From assembly GCA_937944055.1 (NCBI GenBank), contig CALDZJ010000045.1, forward strand, positions 1-55,658: DNA of 55,658 nt. The letters run 5' to 3'. The notes under the pieces were generated by a model, which searched no databases, was not told the origin of the DNA, and saw only the letters and a list, made by a program, of their open reading frames with translations. The translations under genes were made by a program, and so were the position numbers. This DNA is from an uncultured Verrucomicrobiales bacterium. Its GTDB lineage: Bacteria; Verrucomicrobiota; Verrucomicrobiia; Verrucomicrobiales; Akkermansiaceae. Positions 24,093-34,258 of this stretch are shown piece by piece (the first letter of the stretch is position 1; every line of letters begins with the position of its first letter).

Positions 24093-24920
24093 ATGCTATT
24101 TCGCGTCAGTATTCTTATCTTGGGATTAATACAATTGACCCTCGCCCAATCCACCCAGTCCACCGGGGCGGGCAAGACGAACAAGGCGGACCAAAATCGT
24201 TACCTCCGCATCTTACCCCTTGGGAACATGCACCTTCCTGATGAAAAACTCATAAATGGCATCAGAGAATTACAGCCCCCAAAACCTGGCGAAGCTCCTC
24301 CCAGCACCTTAGCCCCCCAAGGAGAAATCGCCCAAGAAAAGCCCCTCAAAATCACGATCGATTCCCCATCACGTTTTGCGGCCTTCGGGCCAGAGGTGAA
24401 AGAAGTCAAACTCTTCGATGCCAAGGAAGCTGGCCAGCTTTGGTTCCAATTCCCAACTCCAGCCTTGCAAAGATCCCTAGCAGTGCTCTATCGAGATCAT
24501 CAGAAACTCGACTGGCGTCACATGAAGTCCCTCATCTTGAAAGATGATGCACTCGCCTTCCCTCTCGGCGCTGCACGCTTCGTCAATGTCTCTGATCGCA
24601 GCTTACTTCTACAGTTCACTTTCCGAAAAAAAGGAAAAAGCCTGACTTCTGAAAAAGGGAGATTAAAGCCCGGCCAATCATACCTCCGACGGCTTTCCGC
24701 TGGCGGTGAAAAAGTGAAAATCATGATCATCAACTCGGGAGAAAACCTCTTACTTCGTGAAGAAATGCTCAAACCAGATCAGAAGCAGCGAATTCAGTAT
24801 TTCTTCTATAAAAATAGCCTGAAAAAGGCACCAAAACCGGTCCGAGTGGTAACCTTCCCGGAGAAAATTCCTCCTCTCCCTCTGCTCAACCTCACCGCGC
24901 GCGCGAAAAAAGCAGAATGA
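24093..24920 (+). CDS. Secreted hypothetical protein
   Basis: 275 residues. Signal peptide to about residue 19 (LIQLTLAQ). The mature protein has a Pro-rich segment (about 60-90) and a beta-rich middle with RFVNVSDRSLLLQFTFRKKG and KVKIMIINSGENLL, then a basic C-terminal part. It has no catalytic motif I know; conserved secreted proteins with a similar strand pattern occur in Verrucomicrobiota, which is a family impression only. It is followed by 164 bases and then gap; coupling with gap is unlikely. Confidence 0.6.
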   Translation: MLFRVSILILGLIQLTLAQSTQSTGAGKTNKADQNRYLRILPLGNMHLPDEKLINGIRELQPPKPGEAPPSTLAPQGEIAQEKPLKITIDSPSRFAAFGPEVKEVKLFDAKEAGQLWFQFPTPALQRSLAVLYRDHQKLDWRHMKSLILKDDALAFPLGAARFVNVSDRSLLLQFTFRKKGKSLTSEKGRLKPGQSYLRRLSAGGEKVKIMIINSGENLLLREEMLKPDQKQRIQYFFYKNSLKKAPKPVRVVTFPEKIPPLPLLNLTARAKKAE

Positions 24921-25084
24921 GCATTCCGCAGCTTCTCAGAGCGCGTTGAAACCTCATTCAGCCCGTTGAACTAATTGTCGATCGTGTGAACCTTGACGGA
25001 GAAGGGGCCCGCCTGCATACTGACGCCGTTTTCCTTCCATGCAGGATCGGAGAACCAAGCAACCCTAATTACTAGGACAAACCC

Positions 25085-26086
25085 ATGGCAAATTATGCAA
25101 TTAACGGATTCGGCCGTATTGGTCGGATGGTGCTTCGCTCCATGAGCGATACAGAACTCAAAAAAGTCGTCGCGATCAATGATCTCACCGACAATAAGAC
25201 CCTCGCTCACCTCCTCAAATATGACTCCTCTCAGGGGCAATATGAGCGTGAAGTCTCATATGACGACGAGTTCATCATCGTCGATGGGCATAAAATTCAC
25301 GCCACTGCTGAACGCGACCCTGCTAAGCTCCCATGGGGTGAATGGAATGCTGATGTCATTCTCGAGTCCACCGGATTTTTCTGTAGCCGTGAAGGCGCCT
25401 CTCAGCACATTTCCGCCGGGGCTAAGAAAGTTCTCATTTCTGCTCCCGCGACTGATCCAGACCTCACAATGTGTCTTGGCATCAACGACCAAGAATATGA
25501 TCCCGCGAATCACCACATCGTCTCAAACGCCTCCTGCACCACAAACTGTCTCGCACCACTCGCCAAGGTTCTCCATGACAAATGGGGCCTTAAGCGGGGC
25601 TTTATGTCCACCATTCACAGCTACACCGGTGACCAACGCTTACTAGACACGCCACACGGTGACCTCCGTCGCGCACGCTCCGCTGCCGTCAATATCATCC
25701 CTTCATCTACCGGAGCCGCCCGCGCCATCGGCCTCGTCATTCCAGAGCTGAACGGCAAACTTAACGGAGGCTCCTTCCGTGTTCCCACTCCTACCGGCTC
25801 ACTGACCGACCTCGTAGCCGAGCTAAACACGGAAGCCACCGCTGAAGAGATCAATGCCGCCTTTAAAGAAGCTGCCGCAGGCCCCCTGAAGGGCGTCCTT
25901 AAATACAGTGAAGATCCCCTCGTTCTCCAAGACATCGTCGGTGATCCGCACAGCTCAATCTTCGATGCAGACCTCACCGCCGTCATCGAGGGCAGCATGG
26001 TCAAAGTCTGCTCATGGTATGACAACGAGTGGGGCTACTCAAACCGCGCTGGTGAAGCCCTCCAGATGCTCGGAGATTCCCTCTAA
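25085..26086 (+). CDS. gap: Glyceraldehyde-3-phosphate dehydrogenase, type I
   Basis: NAD-dependent oxidation and phosphorylation of glyceraldehyde-3-phosphate in glycolysis. 333 residues, normal. NAD-binding [15 protein letters not shown] at the start, catalytic Cys151 in [12 protein letters not shown], the [21 protein letters not shown] loop ending with substrate-binding residues, and [11 protein letters not shown] at the C-terminus. AGGA lies 8 bases before the ATG. A strong terminator follows, so it appears to be transcribed alone; no pgk or tpi is adjacent. Confidence 0.97.
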   Translation: MANYAINGFGRIGRMVLRSMSDTELKKVVAINDLTDNKTLAHLLKYDSSQGQYEREVSYDDEFIIVDGHKIHATAERDPAKLPWGEWNADVILESTGFFCSREGASQHISAGAKKVLISAPATDPDLTMCLGINDQEYDPANHHIVSNASCTTNCLAPLAKVLHDKWGLKRGFMSTIHSYTGDQRLLDTPHGDLRRARSAAVNIIPSSTGAARAIGLVIPELNGKLNGGSFRVPTPTGSLTDLVAELNTEATAEEINAAFKEAAAGPLKGVLKYSEDPLVLQDIVGDPHSSIFDADLTAVIEGSMVKVCSWYDNEWGYSNRAGEALQMLGDSL

Positions 26087-26110
26087 GAATCTACGTCTCT
26101 TTTTTCCCTC

Positions 26111-26150
26111 AAAAAGCCCCGTCTGAGAGATCAGACTGGGCTTTTTTTTT
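26111..26150 (+). terminator. Rho-independent terminator after gap
   Basis: AAAGCCC and GTCTGA pair with TCAGAC and GGGCTTT (one mismatched position in each arm) around a GAGA loop, followed by nine T. It lies between convergent genes and, with A-rich 5' flank, may serve both strands. Confidence 0.85.
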
Positions 26151-26196
26151 GAGGACGAGTTCACAGGAAATCTCCACAGCTTCCCAGCATCCCTCC

Positions 26197-27119
<923 letters not shown>

Positions 27120-27124
27120 GACAC

Positions 27125-27613
27125 TTACTGAAAGAGCTTCCGTTGCATGGCATCTTGCCGAGACCGTTTCTCCAGAGACTGAATCTCACGAATAAATTGC
27201 CCTACATCATCAAACTGGCGATAAACTGACACATAGCGCACATAGGCCACCGGATCGATCGCATGGAGCGTGTCCATCACCTTCGCCCCGATGCTCGCAG
27301 AAGGCACCTCATTATGATGATCCTTGTGCAACTCACTCAGAATCTGATCGACCGCTCGGCCAATCACATCCATCGATACCTTGCGCTTCTCACAAGCCTT
27401 CACCAAACCGCGGAAGAGCTTCTCACGATTGATCGCCTCACGAGAACCATCACGCTTGATCACTCGTAACTCAGTCCGCTCCACCTGCTCATAAGTCGTA
27501 AAGCGGGAACCGCAATTCAGACACTTACGCCTCCGCCGGATCGAGGTCCCGTCTTTAGAAGAACGAGAATCGATGACCTTGTCTTGGAGATGTCCACACT
27601 GGATACAACGCAT
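27125..27613 (-). CDS. nrdR: Transcriptional repressor NrdR
   Basis: 162 residues from the ATG at 27613, the family's usual length; an upstream extension of 13 codons is not part of it. The N-terminus has the zinc ribbon MRCIQCGH ... CLNCGSRFTTYE, then the ATP-cone KRDGSREAINREKLFRGL and a C-terminal helical part ending RDAMQRKLFQ-like. NrdR binds ATP/dATP and represses ribonucleotide reductase genes at paired NrdR boxes. No nrd genes are in the window. Confidence 0.96.
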   Translation of the reverse strand: MRCIQCGHLQDKVIDSRSSKDGTSIRRRRKCLNCGSRFTTYEQVERTELRVIKRDGSREAINREKLFRGLVKACEKRKVSMDVIGRAVDQILSELHKDHHNEVPSASIGAKVMDTLHAIDPVAYVRYVSVYRQFDDVGQFIREIQSLEKRSRQDAMQRKLFQ

Positions 27614-27953
27614 AAAAAATTGGAGTGAGGAAAGACTCACGACTTCCGGCACCTGCCGAAAGAAAAAATCTCATCAATCTTTCCGAAAATCTCCTGCGAA
27701 GGGAAAGACTCACCCGCAAGCAGGCGAAAGCTTAAAAAATCCCCCCATTCTTCCCCTTCTCCCTCGTTTCGCCCGTAAAAATTTAAACTTCATCCACAAT
27801 CGACTGCCTAAAAATCTTCGAACTCTTTTCTAAGATTTCTAAAACAACTCGCGAATTTCCCCCTCTAAAAAATCCTTTGAAAAAACACTTGTCCCAAGTC
27901 TTTCATGATGGCAAAGATCTCCCCGCAAGCAGAGCCCCTCGGGGACATGCAAT

Positions 27954-28028
27954 GCGGGTGTAGCTCAGTGGTAGAGCGCGACCTTGCCAAGGTCGATGTC
28001 GAGAGTTCGAATCTCTTCACCCGCTCCA
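27954..28028 (+). tRNA. tRNA-Gly (GCC) with encoded CCA
   Basis: 75 bases make a cloverleaf: acceptor GCGGGTG pairs fully with CACCCGC, discriminator T, CCA encoded, anticodon loop UUGCCAA with anticodon GCC. A terminator starts 9 bases after the CCA. Confidence 0.96.
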
Positions 28029-28037
28029 TTTTTCCTT

Positions 28038-28069
28038 AAAAAGACCTCCAGCGTGCTGGGGGTCTTTTT
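28038..28069 (+). terminator. Rho-independent terminator after tRNA-Gly
   Basis: AAAAAGACCTCCAGC pairs with CTGGGGGTCTTTTT around a short loop, with one internal irregularity, and ends in five T. Confidence 0.82.
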
Positions 28070-28370
28070 GTTTAATAAGTGCTTAGTAAGTGAAGAGATT
28101 TTAACTCTCTTTTTTTTTCTGAAATTCCAGCCGCAGCAACGGAGCACATTCTTCTTATAAGACTACACCTTCTAAGGCAGAAAAATCAAACAATGACGGC
28201 TCGCCCATAACCACGTTCACCGAGCTTCACGAATGAGGCCCTAAAAACACCGCCCCCACTGTATCAGATCAGCACAGATAGCCGAGCGATCACAGAGGTT
28301 GATCTTTTCAATCTCTCATGTCATTTTTATGACAGCTGAGGATTCTACTCCAGCAAGCCCCCATTTTCCA

Positions 28371-30788
28371 ATGTTCCTCCGTTCCTCTCTGCGACCTCTC
28401 ACGATCGGTCTCGTTCTGATCTGCCTCCTTCCCACGCTGGCCCTTAGCCAAGAAAGCGCAGAACAGCGCGCCTTTAAAGAAGCCGAGCGCTACTACGCCA
28501 GCGGCATCGCCCAGACTGACCGATATGAAAAAGGGCGCTACATGAACTACGTCATCGGTCTGTATAAAAAATACCTCTACAGCTACTCCCGCTCTAAAAA
28601 CGCCCCCGCTGCTCGCTTCCACCTCGGATACGCTCGCCAAACATTAGGAAAGATCGAGGAAGCCAAAAACACCTACCTTACTCTCATCAAGCGACACAAA
28701 AAAGGCCCCTTCGTGGGGAGTGGCGCCCGCCAGCTCGCCTACCTCGCCTATGTCGAAGAAGACTGGGATAACGCCGCGCGCTACTTCGGCCTCGCCGCCA
28801 ATAATCTCGCGCAAGAAAACCTCCGCCATAATGCTCTCACCAAACAAGTGCAGTGCCTCATGAAATTGAAGCGCAGCGAGGATGTCGCAGTTGCCCTGCG
28901 TAGCATCATCGACGCTGAAAAACATCCCTACCGTGATTGGGCTAGATTCATGCTCGGCTACCAATACTTCGAGGCTGACAACTTCGAGACGACGATCCAG
29001 ACACTCTCCCCCCTCCTCTCAGAAACCACCCCTAGTGACTACCGCTCCCAAGCCCTCTTCTACACCGGCCTCTCTGCCGCCGAACTCGGGCGGGACGACA
29101 TCGCGGAAAAGCACCTCCGCTCCATCCTAGAGATGCCCGTTGATCACCCCTCACTCAGCCCAGAACAAAAGAAGCACCTCGCCTCCAATAAAGGAAAGGC
29201 CCAAACCTCCCTCATGGGGCTCTACTCAATCAAAAAGGATTGGAAAACCGTCGTTGAACTCTACGAAATGGGCGACTTCCCCGTGGACACGAAAGTCGAG
29301 GGCCGCCGCAGCCTCCGCGCAGGCAACGCCTACTTCTCGCTCGATAATTTCCAAAGAGCCCGCAGCGCCTATCGCCGAGTCGATCGTGCCCTGCCAGACA
29401 CAGACACCGCCTTCCACTCCGCCTTCAAATGCCTCCAGTGTGATTACTTCCTGAAGCACCCCGGCCTCCCTGAACGCATCGATATTTTCTTTGAACTCTA
29501 TCAGAAAAAATTCCCCGGTCATCACCTCCTCCACGCTGCGCGATTCTACCAAGGAGAAAGTCTCTTTAATCTGAAGCTCTCTGAGAAAGCGGCCGTCGCT
29601 TTCAACCGAGTCACCATTAATAAACTTGATCCCTCCTACCAGCCTGAGCTCCTCTTCAAGCATGGTTGGAGTCTCAGCGATATCGGCCAGTTCGATGGTG
29701 CCACGCGCGCCTTCGGGACCTTCCTCGCCGAATACCCAGAGGACCCGCGTAAAGCCGAAGCTCTCAGCAAACGAGGAGAAGCCCACTTTGCCCTCGGTGA
29801 TTTCAATGCCGCCCTGCGTGACTTCGAGGAGATTCTCTCCATGGAAACAACCCCCATCCATCAATCATTCGCCCTTCAAGGAAGCGCTCGAGTTCTGCGA
29901 GAAGAAAAAAAATACGAGAGCATGATCACTCGCTACCGCCAGATCCTCTCCGACTTCCCCAACCTCCCGCGCGATACCATCGCAAATGCCAATTACTGGA
30001 TCGGTTGGGGCTTCTATAAACAAGAGAACTACGACGAAGCCCCCCCATACCTCCGCAAGGCACGTGACCTCGTCCCGGAATTCTACACCCAACAAGTCGG
30101 CGATCTCCTCATCCTCACCGCCTTTAATAAACGAGATAAAGCCGCGCTCCATACCGCCCTGCAAGAAGTCTTTAAAATGGCTCCCGCGAAATCTGTTCCC
30201 CCAAACATGCTCTCCTGGCTTGGAGTGCAAATGTATCATGATGGCCAGGTCGAGGCCGCCGCAGACTACCTCGAACGCGCCTCCCAACCTGAACACCCCA
30301 AACGCACAGACATCGGTATTTGGCGCATTCTCGCAAAAGCGCAAAACCGCACAAAACGCTACGAAAACGCAGAAATCACCGGCCAACTCCTCCTCAAAGA
30401 AAAACAAGAACCAAGATGGCATGCCGACGCTTACCTAGACCTCGCGGAAGCTCAACTGGGCCTCGGCAAGCTGAGCGAATCACTAGAATCCGCTAAAAAA
30501 GGACTCAGCCTAGATGCTCCCGGAGCTCATGTCGCTGGACTCAATCTCATCAGTGGAGAAATTGCCCTCCATCAAGCCCGCTGGGAAGAGGCCCTCTCCT
30601 CATTCCAGACCACCATCGCCATGGTCCCAGATGACCCCGTCCTCCAACCGCGTGCCCTTTACGCGGCCTCACTTGCCGCCGAAAAAATGGGCGATGTCAA
30701 CCTCGCTGGCGACTTCAGCGCCCGTCTTGAAAATAATTTCCCCACCTTTAAACCAAGCCTCAAATTGGCAGAAGACACGCAAGAATAA
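28371..30788 (+). CDS. Large secreted TPR protein
   Basis: 805 residues from the ATG at 28371, which precedes a good signal peptide (SLRPLTIGLVLICLLPTLA, cleavage near LALS). An upstream extension of 24 codons is not favoured. The mature protein is a continuous array of tetratricopeptide-like helical pairs, e.g. PAARFHLGYARQTLGKIEEA, QALFYTGLSAAELGRDDIAE and LAEAQLGLGKLSESLESA, with Ala/Gly/Leu at TPR positions. TPR arrays bind peptides or proteins; in the periplasm they often help assemble outer-membrane machines (BamD/YbgF-like). The specific partner is unknown. No operon partner is close. Confidence 0.88.
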   Translation: MFLRSSLRPLTIGLVLICLLPTLALSQESAEQRAFKEAERYYASGIAQTDRYEKGRYMNYVIGLYKKYLYSYSRSKNAPAARFHLGYARQTLGKIEEAKNTYLTLIKRHKKGPFVGSGARQLAYLAYVEEDWDNAARYFGLAANNLAQENLRHNALTKQVQCLMKLKRSEDVAVALRSIIDAEKHPYRDWARFMLGYQYFEADNFETTIQTLSPLLSETTPSDYRSQALFYTGLSAAELGRDDIAEKHLRSILEMPVDHPSLSPEQKKHLASNKGKAQTSLMGLYSIKKDWKTVVELYEMGDFPVDTKVEGRRSLRAGNAYFSLDNFQRARSAYRRVDRALPDTDTAFHSAFKCLQCDYFLKHPGLPERIDIFFELYQKKFPGHHLLHAARFYQGESLFNLKLSEKAAVAFNRVTINKLDPSYQPELLFKHGWSLSDIGQFDGATRAFGTFLAEYPEDPRKAEALSKRGEAHFALGDFNAALRDFEEILSMETTPIHQSFALQGSARVLREEKKYESMITRYRQILSDFPNLPRDTIANANYWIGWGFYKQENYDEAPPYLRKARDLVPEFYTQQVGDLLILTAFNKRDKAALHTALQEVFKMAPAKSVPPNMLSWLGVQMYHDGQVEAAADYLERASQPEHPKRTDIGIWRILAKAQNRTKRYENAEITGQLLLKEKQEPRWHADAYLDLAEAQLGLGKLSESLESAKKGLSLDAPGAHVAGLNLISGEIALHQARWEEALSSFQTTIAMVPDDPVLQPRALYAASLAAEKMGDVNLAGDFSARLENNFPTFKPSLKLAEDTQE

Positions 30789-30815
30789 GCGTTCATTAAA
30801 AATAACACTCGCCTC

Positions 30816-30843
30816 TCTGAGCCTCAAAATCTGAGCCTCAAAA
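30816..30843 (+). repeat. 14-bp tandem duplication after the TPR gene
   Basis: TCTGAGCCTCAAAA occurs twice in a row, starting 27 bases after the TPR gene's stop codon. Confidence 0.9.
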
Positions 30844-30874
30844 GCGAACAGAGCACCACGCAGCCCTCTCCATC

Positions 30875-31390
30875 ATGGCATCCCCCAAAAGTAAAAAATT
30901 ATCGATCCAAAGAAGATCACGCTCAGTCCCCTTCCCAAAACCATTTTGGAAAGCCGCCATCTTCAGCTTCTTCTTCCTCCTCACTGTCATCGCGCTCATT
31001 GCCTCGATCATCGTCTTTGCCATCGACCAGACCCAAAAATCAGCCTTCCTCGTCGTCGGAGTCCTCTTCTTCACCCTCTTTGTCTGGATTGTCAGCCTCT
31101 TCATCCGCCGCTCCGCAAGCTGCCCCCTCTGCCACGGCACCCCCTACTTTAACAGCGGTGCGCATAAGCACGAGAAAGCGACCAAGCTCCCCCTTCTAAA
31201 TCACGCGATCTCCAACGTCGTCCGGACCATCGTGAATCAGACCTTCCGCTGCATGTATTGCGGTCAGCCCTTCGATCTCCTCAAGCCCGTCACCAACCCT
31301 CTCTCAGGACGGAAGAAGGTCGACAAAAAAGCCCCGAAGCAGCCTCAGAGAAGACAACGGCGCAAGACCATAAAAAAGGAAATCTCCTAA
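30875..31390 (+). CDS. Membrane-anchored zinc-ribbon protein, paralogue of 5731-6111
   Basis: 171 residues. A basic N-terminus, two membrane helices (about residues 27-50 and 56-78), then CPLCHGTPYFNS with a His/Lys-rich segment and CMYCGQPFDLLKP: two Cys pairs about 47 residues apart forming a probable zinc ribbon, and a very basic tail (RRQRRKTIKK-type). The gene at 5731 has the same architecture. Similar membrane zinc-ribbon proteins of unknown function are frequent in PVC bacteria, an impression rather than a search result. The basic tail might bind nucleic acid or phospholipid. Confidence 0.75.
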   Translation: MASPKSKKLSIQRRSRSVPFPKPFWKAAIFSFFFLLTVIALIASIIVFAIDQTQKSAFLVVGVLFFTLFVWIVSLFIRRSASCPLCHGTPYFNSGAHKHEKATKLPLLNHAISNVVRTIVNQTFRCMYCGQPFDLLKPVTNPLSGRKKVDKKAPKQPQRRQRRKTIKKEIS

Positions 31391-31409
31391 GGAAAAAAAG
31401 CACTCCTCG

Positions 31410-31429
31410 CTCCTGAGCTCTCCTGAGCT
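31410..31429 (+). repeat. 10-bp tandem duplication
   Basis: CTCCTGAGCT is repeated directly (31410-31429), 20 bases past the preceding stop codon and just before the convergent antiporter gene. Confidence 0.8.
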
Positions 31430-31433
31430 CCTC

Positions 31434-32717
31434 CTAATACTCTGAGCCTCCCTCTCCGCTCGCTGGCTTAAATTGCGGCCCCATCAAGCGGGTAATCACA
31501 GGCTTTAAAGATAAGCCCTGCACCGCGATCGAAAAGATCACGATAATGTAGGTAGACATCAGGATCGCCTGCCGGGCTCCCTCACTCAGGCTCCCATCTT
31601 TTGGCAAGGCAAGCGCAAGCGCCACCGAGATTCCCCCTCGAAGCCCTCCCCAGGTCAGAATACGAATCACTCCCGGCGAAAAGGTTTTCGAGCGCTTTAA
31701 AACAAAGACCGGTAAACTCACCGCCACCATACGAGAGGCCAAGACGACCGCCACCAAGATCAAGCCAGCAAGCAAAGCCGGCACACTCCAGTCTAGGATG
31801 AAAATCTCCAAACCGATCAAAAGGAAAAGTAAGGCATTCAACACCTCATCGATCAGCTCCCAAAAAAGATCGAGGTGCTTGCGCGTCGTATCACTCATCG
31901 CCATGAGCCGCCCTTGATTACCGATCATCAAACCAGCCACCACCATTGCCAAAGGACCGCTCAAGTGCCAAGAGGAAGCCAGCTGATAACCTCCAGTCAC
32001 CAAGGCGAGTGTGATCAAGACCTCAATCTGGTAGTTATCAATCGTCTTCAGCATCCAATAAGCGAGATAACCCACCACTCCTCCGAGCACTAGACCGCCG
32101 CCCACCTCGATTAAGAAAAGCTGACTCACCGACACCACCGTCGCTTCTTCTTGCCCCAAGGCTAGCCCCACCAAAACAAGATAAACCACCACGCCCACCC
32201 CATCATTGAAGAGAGACTCCCCCGTGATCTTTGTCTCCAGCGACTTCGGCACTCCCACCTTTTTCAAAATCCCCAATACGGCCACCGGGTCCGTTGGCGA
32301 AATTAAGGAACCAAAGACAAGGCACCACAGATAAGGAACCGCTAACCCGGCCCATGAAAAGACAAAGTAGGACGCTGTTCCCACCAAGAAGGTAGACACG
32401 ATTAAGCCCGCACTCGCTAGAATAGCCACGACCCATTTCTGATCACGTAAATCCTCAAGATTGACATGCAAGGCTCCCGCAAAAAGTAAGAAACTCAGCA
32501 TCACATTCATCACCGTGCGGTTAAAATCAATCTGCGATACAAAATCATCAGCACTTTCACGGAGATCATCCCCCCCAAAAAGGAGAAGAAGAATGCTCAA
32601 ACCCAAACCAATGAGCAAAATCCCAATGCTCGTCGGTAGTTTAAAAACGCGGTGATTAATGTAGCCGAAAACAGCAGCTAAAGTGAGTAAAATTGCAGCG
32701 GTATCTAAAAGATTCAT
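31434..32717 (-). CDS. CPA1-family sodium/proton antiporter
   Basis: 427 residues, about 12 membrane helices. Family marks: SPTDPVAVLGILKKVGVP, the ion-binding ESLFNDGVGVVVYL with adjacent Asn-Asp, and TWGGLRGGISVALALALP in the second half, which belong to the NhaP/NHE branch. It should exchange Na+ or K+ for H+ across the inner membrane and help control cytoplasmic pH. It has no long C-terminal regulatory domain. It is separated by 119 bases from the preceding operon, so may have its own promoter. It is convergent with the zinc-ribbon gene. Confidence 0.92.
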   Translation of the reverse strand: MNLLDTAAILLTLAAVFGYINHRVFKLPTSIGILLIGLGLSILLLLFGGDDLRESADDFVSQIDFNRTVMNVMLSFLLFAGALHVNLEDLRDQKWVVAILASAGLIVSTFLVGTASYFVFSWAGLAVPYLWCLVFGSLISPTDPVAVLGILKKVGVPKSLETKITGESLFNDGVGVVVYLVLVGLALGQEEATVVSVSQLFLIEVGGGLVLGGVVGYLAYWMLKTIDNYQIEVLITLALVTGGYQLASSWHLSGPLAMVVAGLMIGNQGRLMAMSDTTRKHLDLFWELIDEVLNALLFLLIGLEIFILDWSVPALLAGLILVAVVLASRMVAVSLPVFVLKRSKTFSPGVIRILTWGGLRGGISVALALALPKDGSLSEGARQAILMSTYIIVIFSIAVQGLSLKPVITRLMGPQFKPASGEGGSEY

Positions 32718-32836
32718 CGTATCAAAAACTTAAATTGCATTGAGAGAGGCGAGGAAGATGAACTAAGCAGTCTTGCGACTGGCAAAGCGGAGAAAAGGAC
32801 AAGCCCCCCTCCCTACGAGCTTCCCATCATCTCTCA

Positions 32837-34258
32837 TCATGATTTACAGTGCTCACAATAGCTATGCACCAGCGCACGCGCCTCTTCTGGCACCCACTCC
32901 TCCCACTCCCCACACTCCTCGGCAAGCGTTAAAATTTCGCGTCCCGTCTTCTCCAGTAATTTTTCATCCCCGCAGCCAATATCAGAGATCATCCCATTCT
33001 TCAAAAAGTGCTGATAAAGATGCTCCAAATCTTCCGGGGCCCTAAAATTATCCGCTGTCACATACTCCCCATCCACCCGACTCCTCCAAGGATAGACCAG
33101 CAAGGAAAGTCGGTTTTTAAAGAGCCGCCCGAAGGACTCTAAAATCCCCCCCTCTAGATTTTCTGACCACTTCTTCTTGAAGAGCTCATTGAGCAACCCG
33201 ATCGAGAGGACCATCCCAATCGGCTCACGGGTATAAAGCCGCAAGGTCTTAGCAACCCGATGGAATTCAGGGCAATTCGAAACCATCACCACCTTGCCGA
33301 GGGCTTGCAAGGCATCTGCCCGGTCCAGAAATGAGAGCAGATCCACCTGACCATCTCGTAGCAGATTACTCAGTGACACCTCACACACCTCACGGCAAGG
33401 CCGCGCCCCCTCACACACTCCCGGAGGCGGGAAGACCGTCGCCGCTTGACTTAGCATATCGAGATGCACATTCGTAACCGGCAAAAAACTACCACGCAGA
33501 ACCAAAAGAGGGGTTTTGTAAAAAGCCTCGGCCGCCTGAACCACCTCACCATCTGGCATGAAGACCGTCGCCGGCGTCATCCCTTGCCTCACCAACTCCA
33601 AGGCACAAATCCGGTTATCCACCATTGCGAAGGGCTCTCCAAGAAACTTCAGCATATCAATCTCGACCCTCCCCGGCCCGATAAACTCGGTCAGTGAGCT
33701 GATAAACCCGCCGAGGTCCCGAGCCTGATAATAGGCAGCATCTATCAGATTAAGCCCCAAGATCCCCAAGGCCTCCATTTGATCCACATTCTCATCATCT
33801 AGAAGTCTAACGTGGAGCAAGATCGTCCCAGAGACCCGCTCCGGCTGAGCTTGATAGCGGATTGCCAACCACCCATGACACTCCGCGGTATCATTATACC
33901 CGCGCGCCCGCACCGTATTCGCGAACGCAAAAAAGCGGGACTCTTTAGCGCGGGTCTCACGGAGTCTTTCTTCGAGCAGCTCATACTCGTAGTTCACCAT
34001 ATCAAGGACCCGCTCCTGAGAAACATAGCGCTTCGTCTGCCCATATAGGGCATCACTAATCGTCATGTCATAAGCTGAGATCGATTTCGCCACCGTCCCC
34101 GCAGAGGCCGAGGTTCTGAAAAACCAATTAGCCACCTCCTGCCCTGCTCCAATCTCAGCAAAAGTGCCGTAAATAGAAGGATCGAGATTCAGCTTGAGAG
34201 CTTTCTCTTCCGGACTGGTTAAAACCGCGCTTTCACTCATAACTTTCTCACTCGCCAT
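32837..34258 (-). CDS. Conserved cytoplasmic protein of unknown function
   Basis: 473 residues, soluble. The highly conserved beginning NLDPSIYGTFAEIGAGQEVA, then GTVAKSISAYDMTISDALYG and RFFAFANTVRARGYNDTAEC, mark a widespread bacterial family that databases often label as a TonB-dependent receptor or nicotinate-nucleotide adenylyltransferase. Neither label fits: there is no signal peptide, barrel, or HxGH motif. The C-terminal part has several Cys, e.g. CEGARPCREVCEV and a final SYCEHCKS. It overlaps the upstream gene by 11 bases from ATG 34258; an ATG at 34240 with GAGAAAG upstream is an alternative. It is the third gene of the PBP operon. Confidence 0.8.
   Translation of the reverse strand: MASEKVMSESAVLTSPEEKALKLNLDPSIYGTFAEIGAGQEVANWFFRTSASAGTVAKSISAYDMTISDALYGQTKRYVSQERVLDMVNYEYELLEERLRETRAKESRFFAFANTVRARGYNDTAECHGWLAIRYQAQPERVSGTILLHVRLLDDENVDQMEALGILGLNLIDAAYYQARDLGGFISSLTEFIGPGRVEIDMLKFLGEPFAMVDNRICALELVRQGMTPATVFMPDGEVVQAAEAFYKTPLLVLRGSFLPVTNVHLDMLSQAATVFPPPGVCEGARPCREVCEVSLSNLLRDGQVDLLSFLDRADALQALGKVVMVSNCPEFHRVAKTLRLYTREPIGMVLSIGLLNELFKKKWSENLEGGILESFGRLFKNRLSLLVYPWRSRVDGEYVTADNFRAPEDLEHLYQHFLKNGMISDIGCGDEKLLEKTGREILTLAEECGEWEEWVPEEARALVHSYCEHCKS

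Noticed and set aside
27965-28147. Open frame on the minus strand over tRNA-Gly
   Set aside because: Antisense translation of the tRNA and its terminator; no start-site or domain support.
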